Shown: piece after piece, positions 15,081 to 24,171 of the stretch
Numbering within the stretch: the first letter of the stretch is position 1
Layout: each line of letters opens with the position of its first letter
NCBI GenBank assembly: GCA_963824415.1
Contig: CAWGPM010000015.1
Span: 239,965-303,964, forward strand
DNA: 64,000 nucleotides
Direction of reading: 5' to 3'
From: JABDQA01 sp963824415
Lineage (GTDB): Bacteria > Desulfobacterota > Desulfobulbia > Desulfobulbales > Desulfocapsaceae
The notes under the pieces: generated by a model
Told to the model about the DNA's origin: nothing
Database searches by the model: none
Seen by the model: the letters and a program-made list of their open reading frames with translations, nothing else
Program-made: the position numbers and the translations under genes

Positions 15081-17899
15081 CCCTGCAGATCAAGTGTCTG
15101 AACCACCTCGACACAGCGCCGGCAGATGCTCGGATGAGCCTCGGCCGCACCGACCGTGGCCGACCGGGTCCAGCAGCGCTCGCACTTTTCACCGGAGGCC
15201 GCTTTAACGCCGATGAAAAGCCCCTCGATTTCTGCACTCTGCAGCGGCATCAGGTCACCGAACTGGTCATGGTCAATTACTTCGAGCTCAGAGACAATTG
15301 AGATCTCCTTGAGCATCTGCTGGTTGGCCTCTATGAAATCGGCCAGTTCACCGGTGGGAGCAAGCAGAAGATGCGCCTCCAGCGGATGTCCGATGATTTT
15401 TTCAGCGCGCGCCTTCTCCAGCGCCCTGGTTATCTCGGAACGTACACGTACCAGTTTTTTCCAGCGCTGTTCCGCCTCGTCATCGAGCAGATTGGCAGCG
15501 TCAGGTTCCGGAAAATCGCTGAAAAATATAGAACCATCCAGCGGTGCATTCTGGTCCCTTGCGTGCAGCGCATCCCAGGCCTCGGATGCGGTAAAGCTCA
15601 GGATTGGCGACATCAGCTTCAGCAGCCCTTCGGCTATCTCGAACAGTGCGCTCTGGGCTGATCTGCGTAATTTTGAGTCGGTGCCGGAGACGTAGAGCCG
15701 GTCTTTAAGGATGTCGAGATAAAAGGCGCTCATGGTCATCCCGCAGAAATAGTTCAACCCGTGATAAATCGAGTGAAACTCATATTTCTCATAGGAAGCC
15801 CAGATCCTGCGCTTGAGTTCCTCGAAGCGGGCCAGGGCCCAGCGGTCGAGTTCCTCTAGTTCATCCACCGGCAGGCCATGATTCTGGGGCTCAAAATCGC
15901 TCAGATTGCCCAGAAAATAGCGGATCGTGTTGCGGATTTTTCGATATGAATCGGTTACCTGGGCCAGAATCTCGTCGGAGACCTTGATATCGTCCCGATA
16001 GTCTTCGCTGGCCACCCAGAGCCGCAGGATCTCGGCCCCGTATTTCTCGATCACCTCCTGCGGAGCGACCACGTTGCCAACCGATTTTGACATTTTCTTG
16101 CCCTGCCCGTCCACCACGTAACCGTGGGTCAAAACGCCCTTGTAAGGCGCCCTGCCCCTGGTGCCGACCGAGGTCAGCAGCGCACTGTGGAACCAGCCCC
16201 GGTGCTGGTCGCTGCCCTCGAGATACAGATCGGCCGGTGAATCGAGCTCGGGCCGGCGTTCACAGACCGCCGCGTGACTGACGCCCGAGTCGAACCAGAC
16301 ATCGAGAATATCGGTTTCTTTTCTGAACTCTGCCGAGCCGCAGGACGCGCAGGCCAGCCCGTCGGGTAGAAAATCCTCGATCTGGTGGCTGAACCAGGCG
16401 TCGGCACCTTCGCTGCTGAACAGCCGGTCGATATTCTCAACAACCGCTTCGTTCTTCACAACTTCGCCGCACGATCTGCAGCTCAACACGGTGATCGGCA
16501 CGCCCCAGGCCCGCTGCCTGGACAGACACCAGTCCGGCCGGTTCTCGATCATCGCATAGATGCGCTGCATTCCCCAGCCCGGGGTCCAGGTCACTTCTTT
16601 GATGCTGCTCAGTGACTTGGCGCGCAGCTCATTTATCTCCATGGAAATAAACCACTGCGGGGTTGCCCGGTAGATAACCGGCTGCTTGCAGCGCCAGCAG
16701 TGGGGATAGCTGTGATTGATGGCGCTCTGGTGGAGCAGCCGACCCGAAGCGGCCAGATCGGCGCAGATGTCGCTGTTGACCGCAGGTATGCGGCGCCCCT
16801 CATAGGGGGCGGCCTCGGCGCTATAGACCCCGTCGTCATCGACGGGCGAAAGAATATCGAGGCCGTAGCGCAGGCCGGTCAGGTAGTCGTCGGTGCCGTG
16901 ACCCGGCGCGGTATGGACGCAGCCGGTGCCGGCCTCCAGCGTCACATAATCGGCCAGTACCATTAATGAGTCACGCTCGATAAATGGATGCCGGCAGGTT
17001 CTGTTCTCCAGCTTCGCTGCGCTGAACGCGCATATAATTTTATAATCTTCACCGCCCAGTTCCGCCATAACCAGGGGTACCAGTTCCTTGGCCATGATCA
17101 GTTTCTCACCCCCCGCGGCCACCAGCGCATATTCGAATTCGGGATGAAAGGCCACCGCCAGGTTGGCGGGCAGGGTCCACGGCGTCGTGGTCCAGATGAC
17201 CACCTGCAGGTCGTCGCCTGCCAGGGCTGGATCGATATCTGAGAGATCCGAGTTGACCGCAAACTTCACATAGATCGAGGGTGAGTGGTGATCGTGGTAC
17301 TCCACTTCGGCCTCGGCCAGTGCGGTCACGCAGGTGGAACACCAGTAGACCGGCTTCTTGCTCTTGACCACGGCCCCGGAAAGCAGAAATTTATTGAATT
17401 CTCTTGCAATCGTGGCTTCGTAGTCATAGGTCATGGTCAGATACGGATTGTCCCAGTCGCCCAGTACACCGAGTCGTTTAAACTCCGTTTTCTGGGTTTT
17501 GATCCATTTCTCCGCATATTTTCTGCAGGCCCGCCGCTTGGACAGGGTTGGGATCTGCTTTTTCTTCTCACCCAGCTCCTTGTCGACATTGTGCTCGATG
17601 GGCAGACCGTGACAGTCCCAGCCCGGGATATAGGGCGCGTTGAAGCCCGCCATTCGCCGGGAGCGCAGGATGATATCCTTGAGGATCTTGTTGAAGGCTG
17701 TACCGAGATGGATGTTGCCGTTGGCATACGGAGGACCGTCATGCAGCACGAACAGCGGCCTGTCGGCGCTGCATTGCTGGATCATCCGGTAAAGATCTTC
17801 CTGGTCCCAGCGCTTGAGCAGCATCGGCTCGTTCTGGGTCAGATTCGCCTTCATTTTAAATGAAGTTATGGGCAGGTTCAGCGTCGCCCTGTAATCCAT
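15077..17899 (-). CDS. ileS: Isoleucyl-tRNA synthetase
   Basis: 940 residues, normal bacterial size. The class I HIGH-type motif appears as PPYANGNIHLGTAFNKILKD, with Thr where many homologues have the second His. The KMSKS loop is GKKMSKSVGN. The editing domain contains TTPWTLPANLAV. The C-terminal zinc finger is CERCW...CRRC. Charges tRNA(Ile). The upstream interval to the ftsE promoter shows no T-box or other riboswitch that I can recognise. Confidence 0.97.
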   Translation of the reverse strand: MDYRATLNLPITSFKMKANLTQNEPMLLKRWDQEDLYRMIQQCSADRPLFVLHDGPPYANGNIHLGTAFNKILKDIILRSRRMAGFNAPYIPGWDCHGLPIEHNVDKELGEKKKQIPTLSKRRACRKYAEKWIKTQKTEFKRLGVLGDWDNPYLTMTYDYEATIAREFNKFLLSGAVVKSKKPVYWCSTCVTALAEAEVEYHDHHSPSIYVKFAVNSDLSDIDPALAGDDLQVVIWTTTPWTLPANLAVAFHPEFEYALVAAGGEKLIMAKELVPLVMAELGGEDYKIICAFSAAKLENRTCRHPFIERDSLMVLADYVTLEAGTGCVHTAPGHGTDDYLTGLRYGLDILSPVDDDGVYSAEAAPYEGRRIPAVNSDICADLAASGRLLHQSAINHSYPHCWRCKQPVIYRATPQWFISMEINELRAKSLSSIKEVTWTPGWGMQRIYAMIENRPDWCLSRQRAWGVPITVLSCRSCGEVVKNEAVVENIDRLFSSEGADAWFSHQIEDFLPDGLACASCGSAEFRKETDILDVWFDSGVSHAAVCERRPELDSPADLYLEGSDQHRGWFHSALLTSVGTRGRAPYKGVLTHGYVVDGQGKKMSKSVGNVVAPQEVIEKYGAEILRLWVASEDYRDDIKVSDEILAQVTDSYRKIRNTIRYFLGNLSDFEPQNHGLPVDELEELDRWALARFEELKRRIWASYEKYEFHSIYHGLNYFCGMTMSAFYLDILKDRLYVSGTDSKLRRSAQSALFEIAEGLLKLMSPILSFTASEAWDALHARDQNAPLDGSIFFSDFPEPDAANLLDDEAEQRWKKLVRVRSEITRALEKARAEKIIGHPLEAHLLLAPTGELADFIEANQQMLKEISIVSELEVIDHDQFGDLMPLQSAEIEGLFIGVKAASGEKCERCWTRSATVGAAEAHPSICRRCVEVVQTLDLQG

Positions 17900-18133
17900 G
17901 ATATTCTCCTTCTTTGCTCCGAAACCGTGGAGTCGTCAGTTCGCGTTTGACCGTGTATCTCACGGGTATTGAAAAAAATCGTAACAGAGAAGAATAACAA
18001 TAAGGAATCAAGTTGCAAGCCTATTCTTGCTGCAGTAATTCATACCGGGTGACGGGTGCAGCTGAGGTATCGATTCCGCCGCTTACTCTGATATGCATAC
18101 GATGGCTAGATGTCGGCCGCGGATGCTTTCAAA

Positions 18134-18162
18134 TTGACACAAGTTATCAGCTTTATTACTAT
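18134..18162 (+). promoter_or_regulatory. Sigma-70 promoter of ftsEX-envC
   Basis: TTGACA and TACTAT separated by 17 bases. Transcription would begin near 18169, about 90 bases before the ftsE ATG at 18260. The interval 17900-18259 between divergent ileS and ftsE contains no convincing gene; a short open frame at 18013-18225 spans this promoter and is discounted. Confidence 0.65.
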
Positions 18163-18259
18163 TGGCAGGCCTTGAACAAGCACATCTCTTTTGACCCGGG
18201 TTTTGATCCGGTCATATCACTGTGAAAAACCACGCCACGGGCCTATTGAGCAGTCACTT

Positions 18260-18961
18260 ATGAATGAAAATGCACGCGAGACGATGATCGAGCTGATCAA
18301 GGTCAGCAAAACCTATCATCCCAACATTCGAGCCTTATCTGATATTTCCATCTCGATAGACAGCGGCGAGATGGTTTTTCTGACCGGCATGAGCGGGGCC
18401 GGCAAGACCACGTTTCTCAAACTCTTATGCAAAATGGAATCACCGTCCAATGGGCTGGTAGAGGTCAACGGCTACGACATCAGCAAGCTCAGGGGCAAAA
18501 ACCTGGCCCGGCTGCGCCAGAGGATCGGAGTGGCCTACCAGGATTTCAAACTGCTCAACGATCGGACGGTCGCAGAAAATATCGCGATTTCGATGGAAGT
18601 CTCCTACAACAAACGGCACATCATCCGCAAGCGGGTCAGAGCCCTGCTCGAAGAACTGGCCCTGACCGACAAGCACAACACGATAACGGCTGAACTCTCG
18701 CGGGGAGAACAACAACGGGTCGCTCTGGCGCGCGCGGTGGCCAATTCACCGACGCTGGTCCTGGTCGATGAACCCACCGGCAACCTCGATGCCACCACCA
18801 CCGGCCGGGTCATGGAGCTGCTCACCAGGATGAACGAGGCGGGGGCCACGGTGGTCATAGCCACCCACGACCACAATATTTACCGGGATGTCGACCATAG
18901 GCTGCTGGAACTGCGGCATGGGCAGATGCATCACCTGCGCGGCGGGGAGGCTACCCAATGA
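18260..18961 (+). CDS. ftsE: Cell-division ATP-binding protein FtsE
   Basis: About 233 residues. Walker A GMSGAGKTTF, Q-loop YQDFKLL, ABC signature LSRGEQQRV and Walker B LVLVDEPTGNLD are present. FtsE forms an ABC complex with FtsX that controls peptidoglycan hydrolysis at the septum. Starts at 18260 (MNENARETMIEL) or 18284 are both possible; the open frame begins earlier at 18191. It overlaps ftsX by four bases (ATGA). Confidence 0.95.
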   Translation: MNENARETMIELIKVSKTYHPNIRALSDISISIDSGEMVFLTGMSGAGKTTFLKLLCKMESPSNGLVEVNGYDISKLRGKNLARLRQRIGVAYQDFKLLNDRTVAENIAISMEVSYNKRHIIRKRVRALLEELALTDKHNTITAELSRGEQQRVALARAVANSPTLVLVDEPTGNLDATTTGRVMELLTRMNEAGATVVIATHDHNIYRDVDHRLLELRHGQMHHLRGGEATQ

Positions 18962-19845
18962 GATTTGTCATCGCGGTCCTGCGCCAGGTATTCAGGAATT
19001 TCCGCCAGACCTGGGTATCCCAGTACATGACCATGCTGACGGTCAGTCTCTCGGTTTTCATCTTCGCGTTCTTCTTCCTGGTCTACAACAACATGCTCAC
19101 CATCGGTGACAAGCTCGGCTACGACCTGCGCCTGATCGTCTATCTCGAGGATGAACCGATCCCGGAACTCCAGGAGCAGCTCAGACGCAAGATTCTCGCC
19201 TTCGATGAAGTTGAAGATATCCGCTTTGTTTCAAAGGCCGAAGCTTATCAGCGCTTCGCCGAACAGCTCGGCGAGGACCGCGATGTCCTTGAAGATATGC
19301 CGAAGGACTTTCTTCCTCCCTCTATCGAAGTGGTGCCGCTGAAAAACCTCAGGAGCCTGAACCAGGTAAAACTTTTCTCGGAATATTTAAGCAAACTGCC
19401 CGGTACCATCAAGGTCCAGTATGGTCAGGACTGGATCGAGCGCTTCTACTACTTTACCAGACTGTTGTCGATCATCGTTATTCTCAGTGCCGGTCTGTTG
19501 ATTCTGACCTCGGTCTTCATGGTATCGTACAAGATCCGGCTGACCATTATCGGCCGCAGGGAAGAACTCCAGCTGCTCAAACTGGTCGGCGGCACCAACA
19601 GCTACATCAGGACGCCGTTTCTGGTCGAGGGATTTCTGCACGGTTTGCTGGGCGCGACGCTGGGACTGCTGGCGCTTTATGGATTGTTTTACTGGATCAA
19701 GCTCAAATTCTCAGGCCCGGGGCTTCTCAACATGTTTGAATTTTCCTTTTTCGACCCGCAGACCATCGGGCTGATCGGCGTGGTATCCATTATTCTCTGC
19801 ACGATGGGATCCCACCTGTCGATGCGCCGATACCTCAGGAGTTGA
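18958..19845 (+). CDS. ftsX: Cell-division membrane protein FtsX
   Basis: 295 residues with the FtsX layout: N-terminal cytoplasmic tail, first helix at about 22-45, a large periplasmic domain (about 46-170) rich in helices (EEFDEV-type segment DEVEDIRFVSKAEAYQRFAE), then three helices. The domain passes the FtsE ATPase signal to a periplasmic hydrolase activator, here the EnvC-like protein that follows directly. GGGGAGG lies before the start. Confidence 0.95.
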   Translation: MRFVIAVLRQVFRNFRQTWVSQYMTMLTVSLSVFIFAFFFLVYNNMLTIGDKLGYDLRLIVYLEDEPIPELQEQLRRKILAFDEVEDIRFVSKAEAYQRFAEQLGEDRDVLEDMPKDFLPPSIEVVPLKNLRSLNQVKLFSEYLSKLPGTIKVQYGQDWIERFYYFTRLLSIIVILSAGLLILTSVFMVSYKIRLTIIGRREELQLLKLVGGTNSYIRTPFLVEGFLHGLLGATLGLLALYGLFYWIKLKFSGPGLLNMFEFSFFDPQTIGLIGVVSIILCTMGSHLSMRRYLRS

Positions 19846-19847
19846 TT

Positions 19848-21131
19848 GTGCAGCAGCCAGGGCACCGATTGTTGAGAGCAATTGCTCGTTTTCTAAACCG
19901 GTCTGTCGGTTTTAACGCGTTTCTCTTTCTATCCCGCGGCTTCGTCGTCCTGTTGATGTGCACCCTTCTAGCAATTGTCTTTTCAGCCAGCGCCGTAAAC
20001 GCAGCAGACCAAGATCCGTATCAGGAAGAAAAACAAGAAGTCAGCAAGAATATCAGAAAATTCCGGATCAATATCGGCCGACTGCAGGAAGGCATCCAGG
20101 AGCAGCAGGAGCAGGTCAGACAGACCAGGAAAGTCGAGCTTACCCTGCTCACTGAACTGCAGGACATCGACACCCGGCTGGTTGAGCAGAACCACAAAAT
20201 CACCACCCTGGCAGCCAGAACCAGAAGGCAGCAGGAACTGGTCGCAGAAAAAACCAGTGAAAAGCAGCAGGCTGTCAGCCTGATGCAGAAACTGCAGGTG
20301 CATGTCAAAAAACGAATGCAGGCCTTTTACAAACTGGGCAACCTCGGCCTGATCAACATCACCTTCTCCAACCGGACGCTGCCCGAACTGCTGCGCTTTC
20401 AGGATTCATTTCTGGCCCTGATCAAATACGACCAGCGAGTCATCGACACCTATCGCTCCACTATAGCTGAACTTGATCAGGCGGTTGAATCGCTGAAACT
20501 GCAGGAGACCATTTTCGAGGAACTCATCTTAGAGAACCGGGAAGAGCTGAAAAAACTCGACGCGATAAAACTTGAAAAAGAACAACTGCTGGCCCGGATC
20601 CGTACCCAGGCCAAACTGCACGAGCAGGCGGCTGCAGAAATGGAGACGGCCAGCCAGAACCTGACCTCATCGCTGCAGAATCTGGAAAAAAAAGAGCAAC
20701 AGCTCGAACAGAGTTTTCTCTACAGCAAGGGCAGCCACCCACCCCCCGTGAGCGGAACGGTGATTACCCGATTCAACCAGCAGACCACGAACCTTCTGGG
20801 CATCTCCTATGTGTCCAAAGGGATTGCCATCGATGCCCCGTCGGGCTCCCCGGTCAGGGCGATTCACAAGGGCGAAGTCGAATACTCCGGCTATCTTCGC
20901 GGCTATGGCAATACGGTTATTGTTAATCACGGGCATCGTTATTATTCTATTACTTCGCGGCTTGAGCGGTTGCTGGTCAAGAAAGGACAGCAGGTCGACG
21001 AGCACACCGATATCGGCATCACCGGAGACACGGCCACCCTGATGACACCGGGGCTTTACTTCGAGTTGCGCCAGGATACCACCAATCTCGATCCGTTGGC
21101 CTGGCTCGACACTTCCCGGCTGAGACTGTAA
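19848..21131 (+). CDS. envC: EnvC-like murein hydrolase activator (degenerate LytM domain)
   Basis: About 427 residues from a GTG at 19848, six bases after AGGAG; the start lies just past the ftsX stop. A signal/anchor helix ends near the sequence SASAVNA. A long coiled coil covers about 45-260 (EIQEQQEQVRQTRK-like heptads). A C-terminal LytM/M23 domain starts near VSGTVITRFN. In this domain the zinc ligands are missing: the usual H-x-G-x-D is SKGIAID, and the later His sites are HRYYSIT and LYFELR. EnvC of E. coli is degenerate in the same way and activates amidases without cleaving itself, under FtsEX control. The gene order ftsE-ftsX-envC supports the same role. Confidence 0.9.
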   Translation: MQQPGHRLLRAIARFLNRSVGFNAFLFLSRGFVVLLMCTLLAIVFSASAVNAADQDPYQEEKQEVSKNIRKFRINIGRLQEGIQEQQEQVRQTRKVELTLLTELQDIDTRLVEQNHKITTLAARTRRQQELVAEKTSEKQQAVSLMQKLQVHVKKRMQAFYKLGNLGLINITFSNRTLPELLRFQDSFLALIKYDQRVIDTYRSTIAELDQAVESLKLQETIFEELILENREELKKLDAIKLEKEQLLARIRTQAKLHEQAAAEMETASQNLTSSLQNLEKKEQQLEQSFLYSKGSHPPPVSGTVITRFNQQTTNLLGISYVSKGIAIDAPSGSPVRAIHKGEVEYSGYLRGYGNTVIVNHGHRYYSITSRLERLLVKKGQQVDEHTDIGITGDTATLMTPGLYFELRQDTTNLDPLAWLDTSRLRL

Positions 21132-21211
21132 GACCTGGTCTGAACAGCCGGGTTTGGGCTCAAAGTATCCCGGCCCGGACATTATATTGATGAGAAGATC
21201 TGAAAAATTAT

Positions 21212-22621
21212 ATGAATAATACATCTGAAAAATCGTTATTTGCACCCTTGATGCACCAGGCAGCACATGGTGCTGGAAAACCAGTCGCTGTAGCAATTGT
21301 TTTTCTGGTATTGCTTTGCACCTTTGTTATGCAGCCGGCTCGACTCAGCGCCGAGATTGGCCAGAAGCAGGAGGAAATCACCTATCGCTATCTGGAAACT
21401 TTTGCCAATGTGCTGAGCATTCTGCAGGAAAACTACGTCGAGGAAATCGAGTCGCAAGAGGCCATCGAAGGGGCGATCAACGGCCTGCTGCTGTCGCTCG
21501 ATCCTCATTCGGTCTACCTCAAACCGGAAAACTACCGTGAGTTTCGCAATGAGACCAACGGCTCGTTCACCGGCATCGGCATAAAAATCACGCTTCAAGA
21601 CGGCCAGATCACCGTAATTTCGCCGATTGCCGATACGCCTGCCGATAAAGCAGGGATTCGGGCCAATGACCGAATTATGAAAATCGACGGGATTTCGACG
21701 AAAGGCAAGACGACGTACGACGCCGTCAAGATTCTTCGCGGTCCACAGGGTTCGGAAGTGACCATCTCTATTTTTCGCGATGGTTGGGAGGCTCCCCGGG
21801 ATTTTACTCTGATCAGAAGCGAAATCCCACTCATCTCGGTAAAATCGTATCTGCTCAAACCGGGGTTCGGTTACCTGAAAATATCGAGCTTTCAGAGAAA
21901 TACCACCAAAGAATTCAAAAAACATCTGGAGAATCTGCAGCAGGAACGTGCGCTGCAGGGGCTGATTCTGGATCTGAGAAACAACCCTGGTGGCCTGCTC
22001 GACCAGGCGGTCAACATCTCTGATCTGTTCCTGGACAGTGGTCTGATCGTCTATACCCGGGGGCGGAAAAAAAGCCAGGATCTCACCTATGAAGCGCACG
22101 ACAACAATATCCTGGCCCGTTATCCGCTCGTGGTCCTGGTCAACGAGGGAACCGCCAGCGCTTCTGAGATTGTGGCCGGCGCGGTCCAGGACCATCGCCG
22201 TGGCGTCATTGTCGGAACCAGGACCTTTGGCAAAGGCTCGGTGCAGAGCGTGATACCGCTCAACGACGGCGCCGGTCTGAAAATGACCACCGCCCGCTAC
22301 TATACACCGTCCGGCCGCTCGATCCAGGTTACCGGCATTGCACCCGATGTCGTGGTCCAGTTCGTTGAAGCAGATGAACAGGGCGACAGCGACACATCAC
22401 GCGCCGTTGAATCCAGCCGGGTCAGGGAAGTAGACCTGAACAACCACATCTCTTCTCAAATGGATGAGAATCAACAGCCTGTTGACCAGCAGTCGCTTTC
22501 GGACGACATGCAGCAGCGCTTGAAAAGCGACAACCAGCTTCAGGCCGCCTTCGATATTCTGAAAAGCCTGGTACTCTATGCCTCCTACAAGGACAACGGG
22601 GTCCATACGATCAACAACTGA
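21212..22621 (+). CDS. ctpA: C-terminal processing peptidase (S41)
   Basis: 469 residues. N-terminal hydrophobic segment (VAIVFLVLLCTFVMQPA) for export, then a helical cap, a PDZ domain (about 105-185, GIGIKITLQDGQITVISPIA), and the S41 protease core with LRNNPGGLLDQAV. The catalytic dyad is Ser in EGTASASEIVAGA and Lys in TFGKGSVQ. Such proteases trim periplasmic proteins, including cell-wall hydrolases. The ftsEX-envC-ctpA order is common in this part of the bacterial tree and fits a wall-remodelling unit. The C-terminal 50 residues are acidic, rich in Gln and probably disordered. Confidence 0.94.
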   Translation: MNNTSEKSLFAPLMHQAAHGAGKPVAVAIVFLVLLCTFVMQPARLSAEIGQKQEEITYRYLETFANVLSILQENYVEEIESQEAIEGAINGLLLSLDPHSVYLKPENYREFRNETNGSFTGIGIKITLQDGQITVISPIADTPADKAGIRANDRIMKIDGISTKGKTTYDAVKILRGPQGSEVTISIFRDGWEAPRDFTLIRSEIPLISVKSYLLKPGFGYLKISSFQRNTTKEFKKHLENLQQERALQGLILDLRNNPGGLLDQAVNISDLFLDSGLIVYTRGRKKSQDLTYEAHDNNILARYPLVVLVNEGTASASEIVAGAVQDHRRGVIVGTRTFGKGSVQSVIPLNDGAGLKMTTARYYTPSGRSIQVTGIAPDVVVQFVEADEQGDSDTSRAVESSRVREVDLNNHISSQMDENQQPVDQQSLSDDMQQRLKSDNQLQAAFDILKSLVLYASYKDNGVHTINN

Positions 22622-22648
22622 ACCTGCTTTCAGCGAGAACAACGCACG

Positions 22649-23062
22649 GTGATCAACGCACTGACACAGATCGCGGAACGGCGCATCGCCCAGGCAATTG
22701 AAGACGGTACGCTGAAAACCGATGGCTGGAAAAACCGGCCGCTGCCGCTCGAGGATGATTCTTTCGTGCCGGATGATCTGAAAATGGCCTACAAGATTTT
22801 AAAAAACAGCGGCTATCTGCCACCCGAGATCGAGACCAGAAAGGAAGTGCAGAAGCTCGAAGACCTGATCGCCAGAACCGAGGACAGTCATCAGCGCCTC
22901 AAACAGATGAGAAAACTCAGCGTGCTGATGATGAAGATCGATGCCCAGCGCAATCGCCCGTCCTCGATCGAGCAGGACGACGCCTATTACCGCAAGCTGG
23001 TCGAACGGATCAGGACCGGCGGCTCAAAAGACAGCCCCGACTCCCCCCCGCAGACAGGCTAG
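22649..23062 (+). CDS. DUF1992 (DnaJ homologue subfamily C member 28-like) protein
   Basis: 137 residues starting at GTG 22649 with only a weak ribosome site. The N-terminal half carries the DUF1992 signature: AERRIAQAIEDGTLKT, then GWKNRPLPLEDD, then the segment MAYKILKNSGYLPPEIETRKE. The C-terminal part is a charged helix (QRLKQMRKLSVLMMKIDAQR). Function is unknown; the human relative DNAJC28 also carries a J domain, which is absent here. It follows ctpA by 27 bases and its end overlaps the end of era by four bases, convergently. Confidence 0.85.
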   Translation: MINALTQIAERRIAQAIEDGTLKTDGWKNRPLPLEDDSFVPDDLKMAYKILKNSGYLPPEIETRKEVQKLEDLIARTEDSHQRLKQMRKLSVLMMKIDAQRNRPSSIEQDDAYYRKLVERIRTGGSKDSPDSPPQTG

Positions 23063-23976
23063 AACCCCATCTCCTGCAGAAAGGCATCATCGCGCGACCA
23101 GTGCTTCTTTATCTTGACCCATAGATGCAGCACCACTTTGTGCTCGAGCATCTCCTCGATCTCTTTTCTTGCCGCGGTGCCGATCTGCTTGATCTTGCTG
23201 CCGCCCTTGCCGATGAGGATCGGCTTCTGCGATTTACGCTCCAGATAGATGGTCGCATGGATTTCCACCTTGCCCGGAATCACATCCTCCTTGAACGATT
23301 CGATCAGCACTGCCGAGGAATAGGGAATCTCCTGGCCGGTGAGCAGAAACACCTTTTCCCTGATAATCTCCGAGGCCAGAAAGCGCTGGCTGGCATCGGT
23401 CGGCACATCCTCTGGAAAATAGGCAAACCCTTTGGGCAGCACCTTGAGAAGTTCGTCCACCACCAGCTCCAGGCCGTCGCCCGTAACGGCTGAAACGGGA
23501 ATCACCCCGCCAAACGGATGCAGTGCTGAAAATGATTCGATCAGCGGCAGCAGTTCACTGCGTTTTACCAGATCGATCTTGTTGAGCAGCAGAAATATCG
23601 GTGCCGAGATCGACTGCAGCAAACCCTTGAGTTCGTCCTGATACCTGGAGCGCTCCTCAGAATTAACCATCCGGGATGCGTCGACCAAGAAGACAACCGC
23701 TTCCACATCCTTAAGGCTGTTCAGGGCAACCTGATTCATCTCACGGTTGAGCGGAATCGAGGATCGATGCAGGCCCGGGGTATCGAGAAAGACAATCTGG
23801 TACCCATCGCCGTTCAACACCCCGGCAATCCGGTTGCGGGTGGTCTGGGGTTTTGGGGTGACAATCGAGATTTTCTGTCCCAGCAGCCGGTTCATCAGGG
23901 TCGATTTACCCGCATTGGGCGGACCGGCCAGCGCCACCATACCGGTGATGATTACTTGGGGAGGCCCACTATCCAT
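23059..23976 (-). CDS. era: GTPase Era
   Basis: 305 residues. G1 GPPNAGKST, G3 DTPG, G4 NKID, and a C-terminal KH domain with GKGGSKIKQIG. Era binds the 3' end of 16S rRNA and helps assemble the small ribosomal subunit. The residues between G1 and G3 (QTTRNRIAGVLN) fit the family. It is divergent from the RNase II family gene at 24172, with about 195 bases between. Confidence 0.96.
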   Translation of the reverse strand: MDSGPPQVIITGMVALAGPPNAGKSTLMNRLLGQKISIVTPKPQTTRNRIAGVLNGDGYQIVFLDTPGLHRSSIPLNREMNQVALNSLKDVEAVVFLVDASRMVNSEERSRYQDELKGLLQSISAPIFLLLNKIDLVKRSELLPLIESFSALHPFGGVIPVSAVTGDGLELVVDELLKVLPKGFAYFPEDVPTDASQRFLASEIIREKVFLLTGQEIPYSSAVLIESFKEDVIPGKVEIHATIYLERKSQKPILIGKGGSKIKQIGTAARKEIEEMLEHKVVLHLWVKIKKHWSRDDAFLQEMGF

Positions 23977-24171
23977 CGATCAGTTCTCTTTGCTTTAATT
24001 TCAGGTAATTGGTGTGGTTTTCGAGATAAGTATGGAGAAAAGTAAAAAATACACTATATTTAACGGATTGAGTGTAAAAAACGGATCTGTTCCCTCAGCA
24101 AAGCATTTACGGAGGCAATAGAACACCTTTTCGAGAATTTTCACCGGGCCTGCGGGCCATCGGTCACCTAC

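Noticed and set aside
18013..18225. Open frame of 70 codons between ileS and ftsE
   Set aside because: It spans the TTGACA-N17-TACTAT promoter, has no ribosome site and shows no protein-like pattern; treated as non-coding.
19848..21131. Active M23 endopeptidase
   Set aside because: The zinc-binding His and Asp positions are replaced (SKGIAID, LYFELR), as in the non-catalytic activator EnvC.
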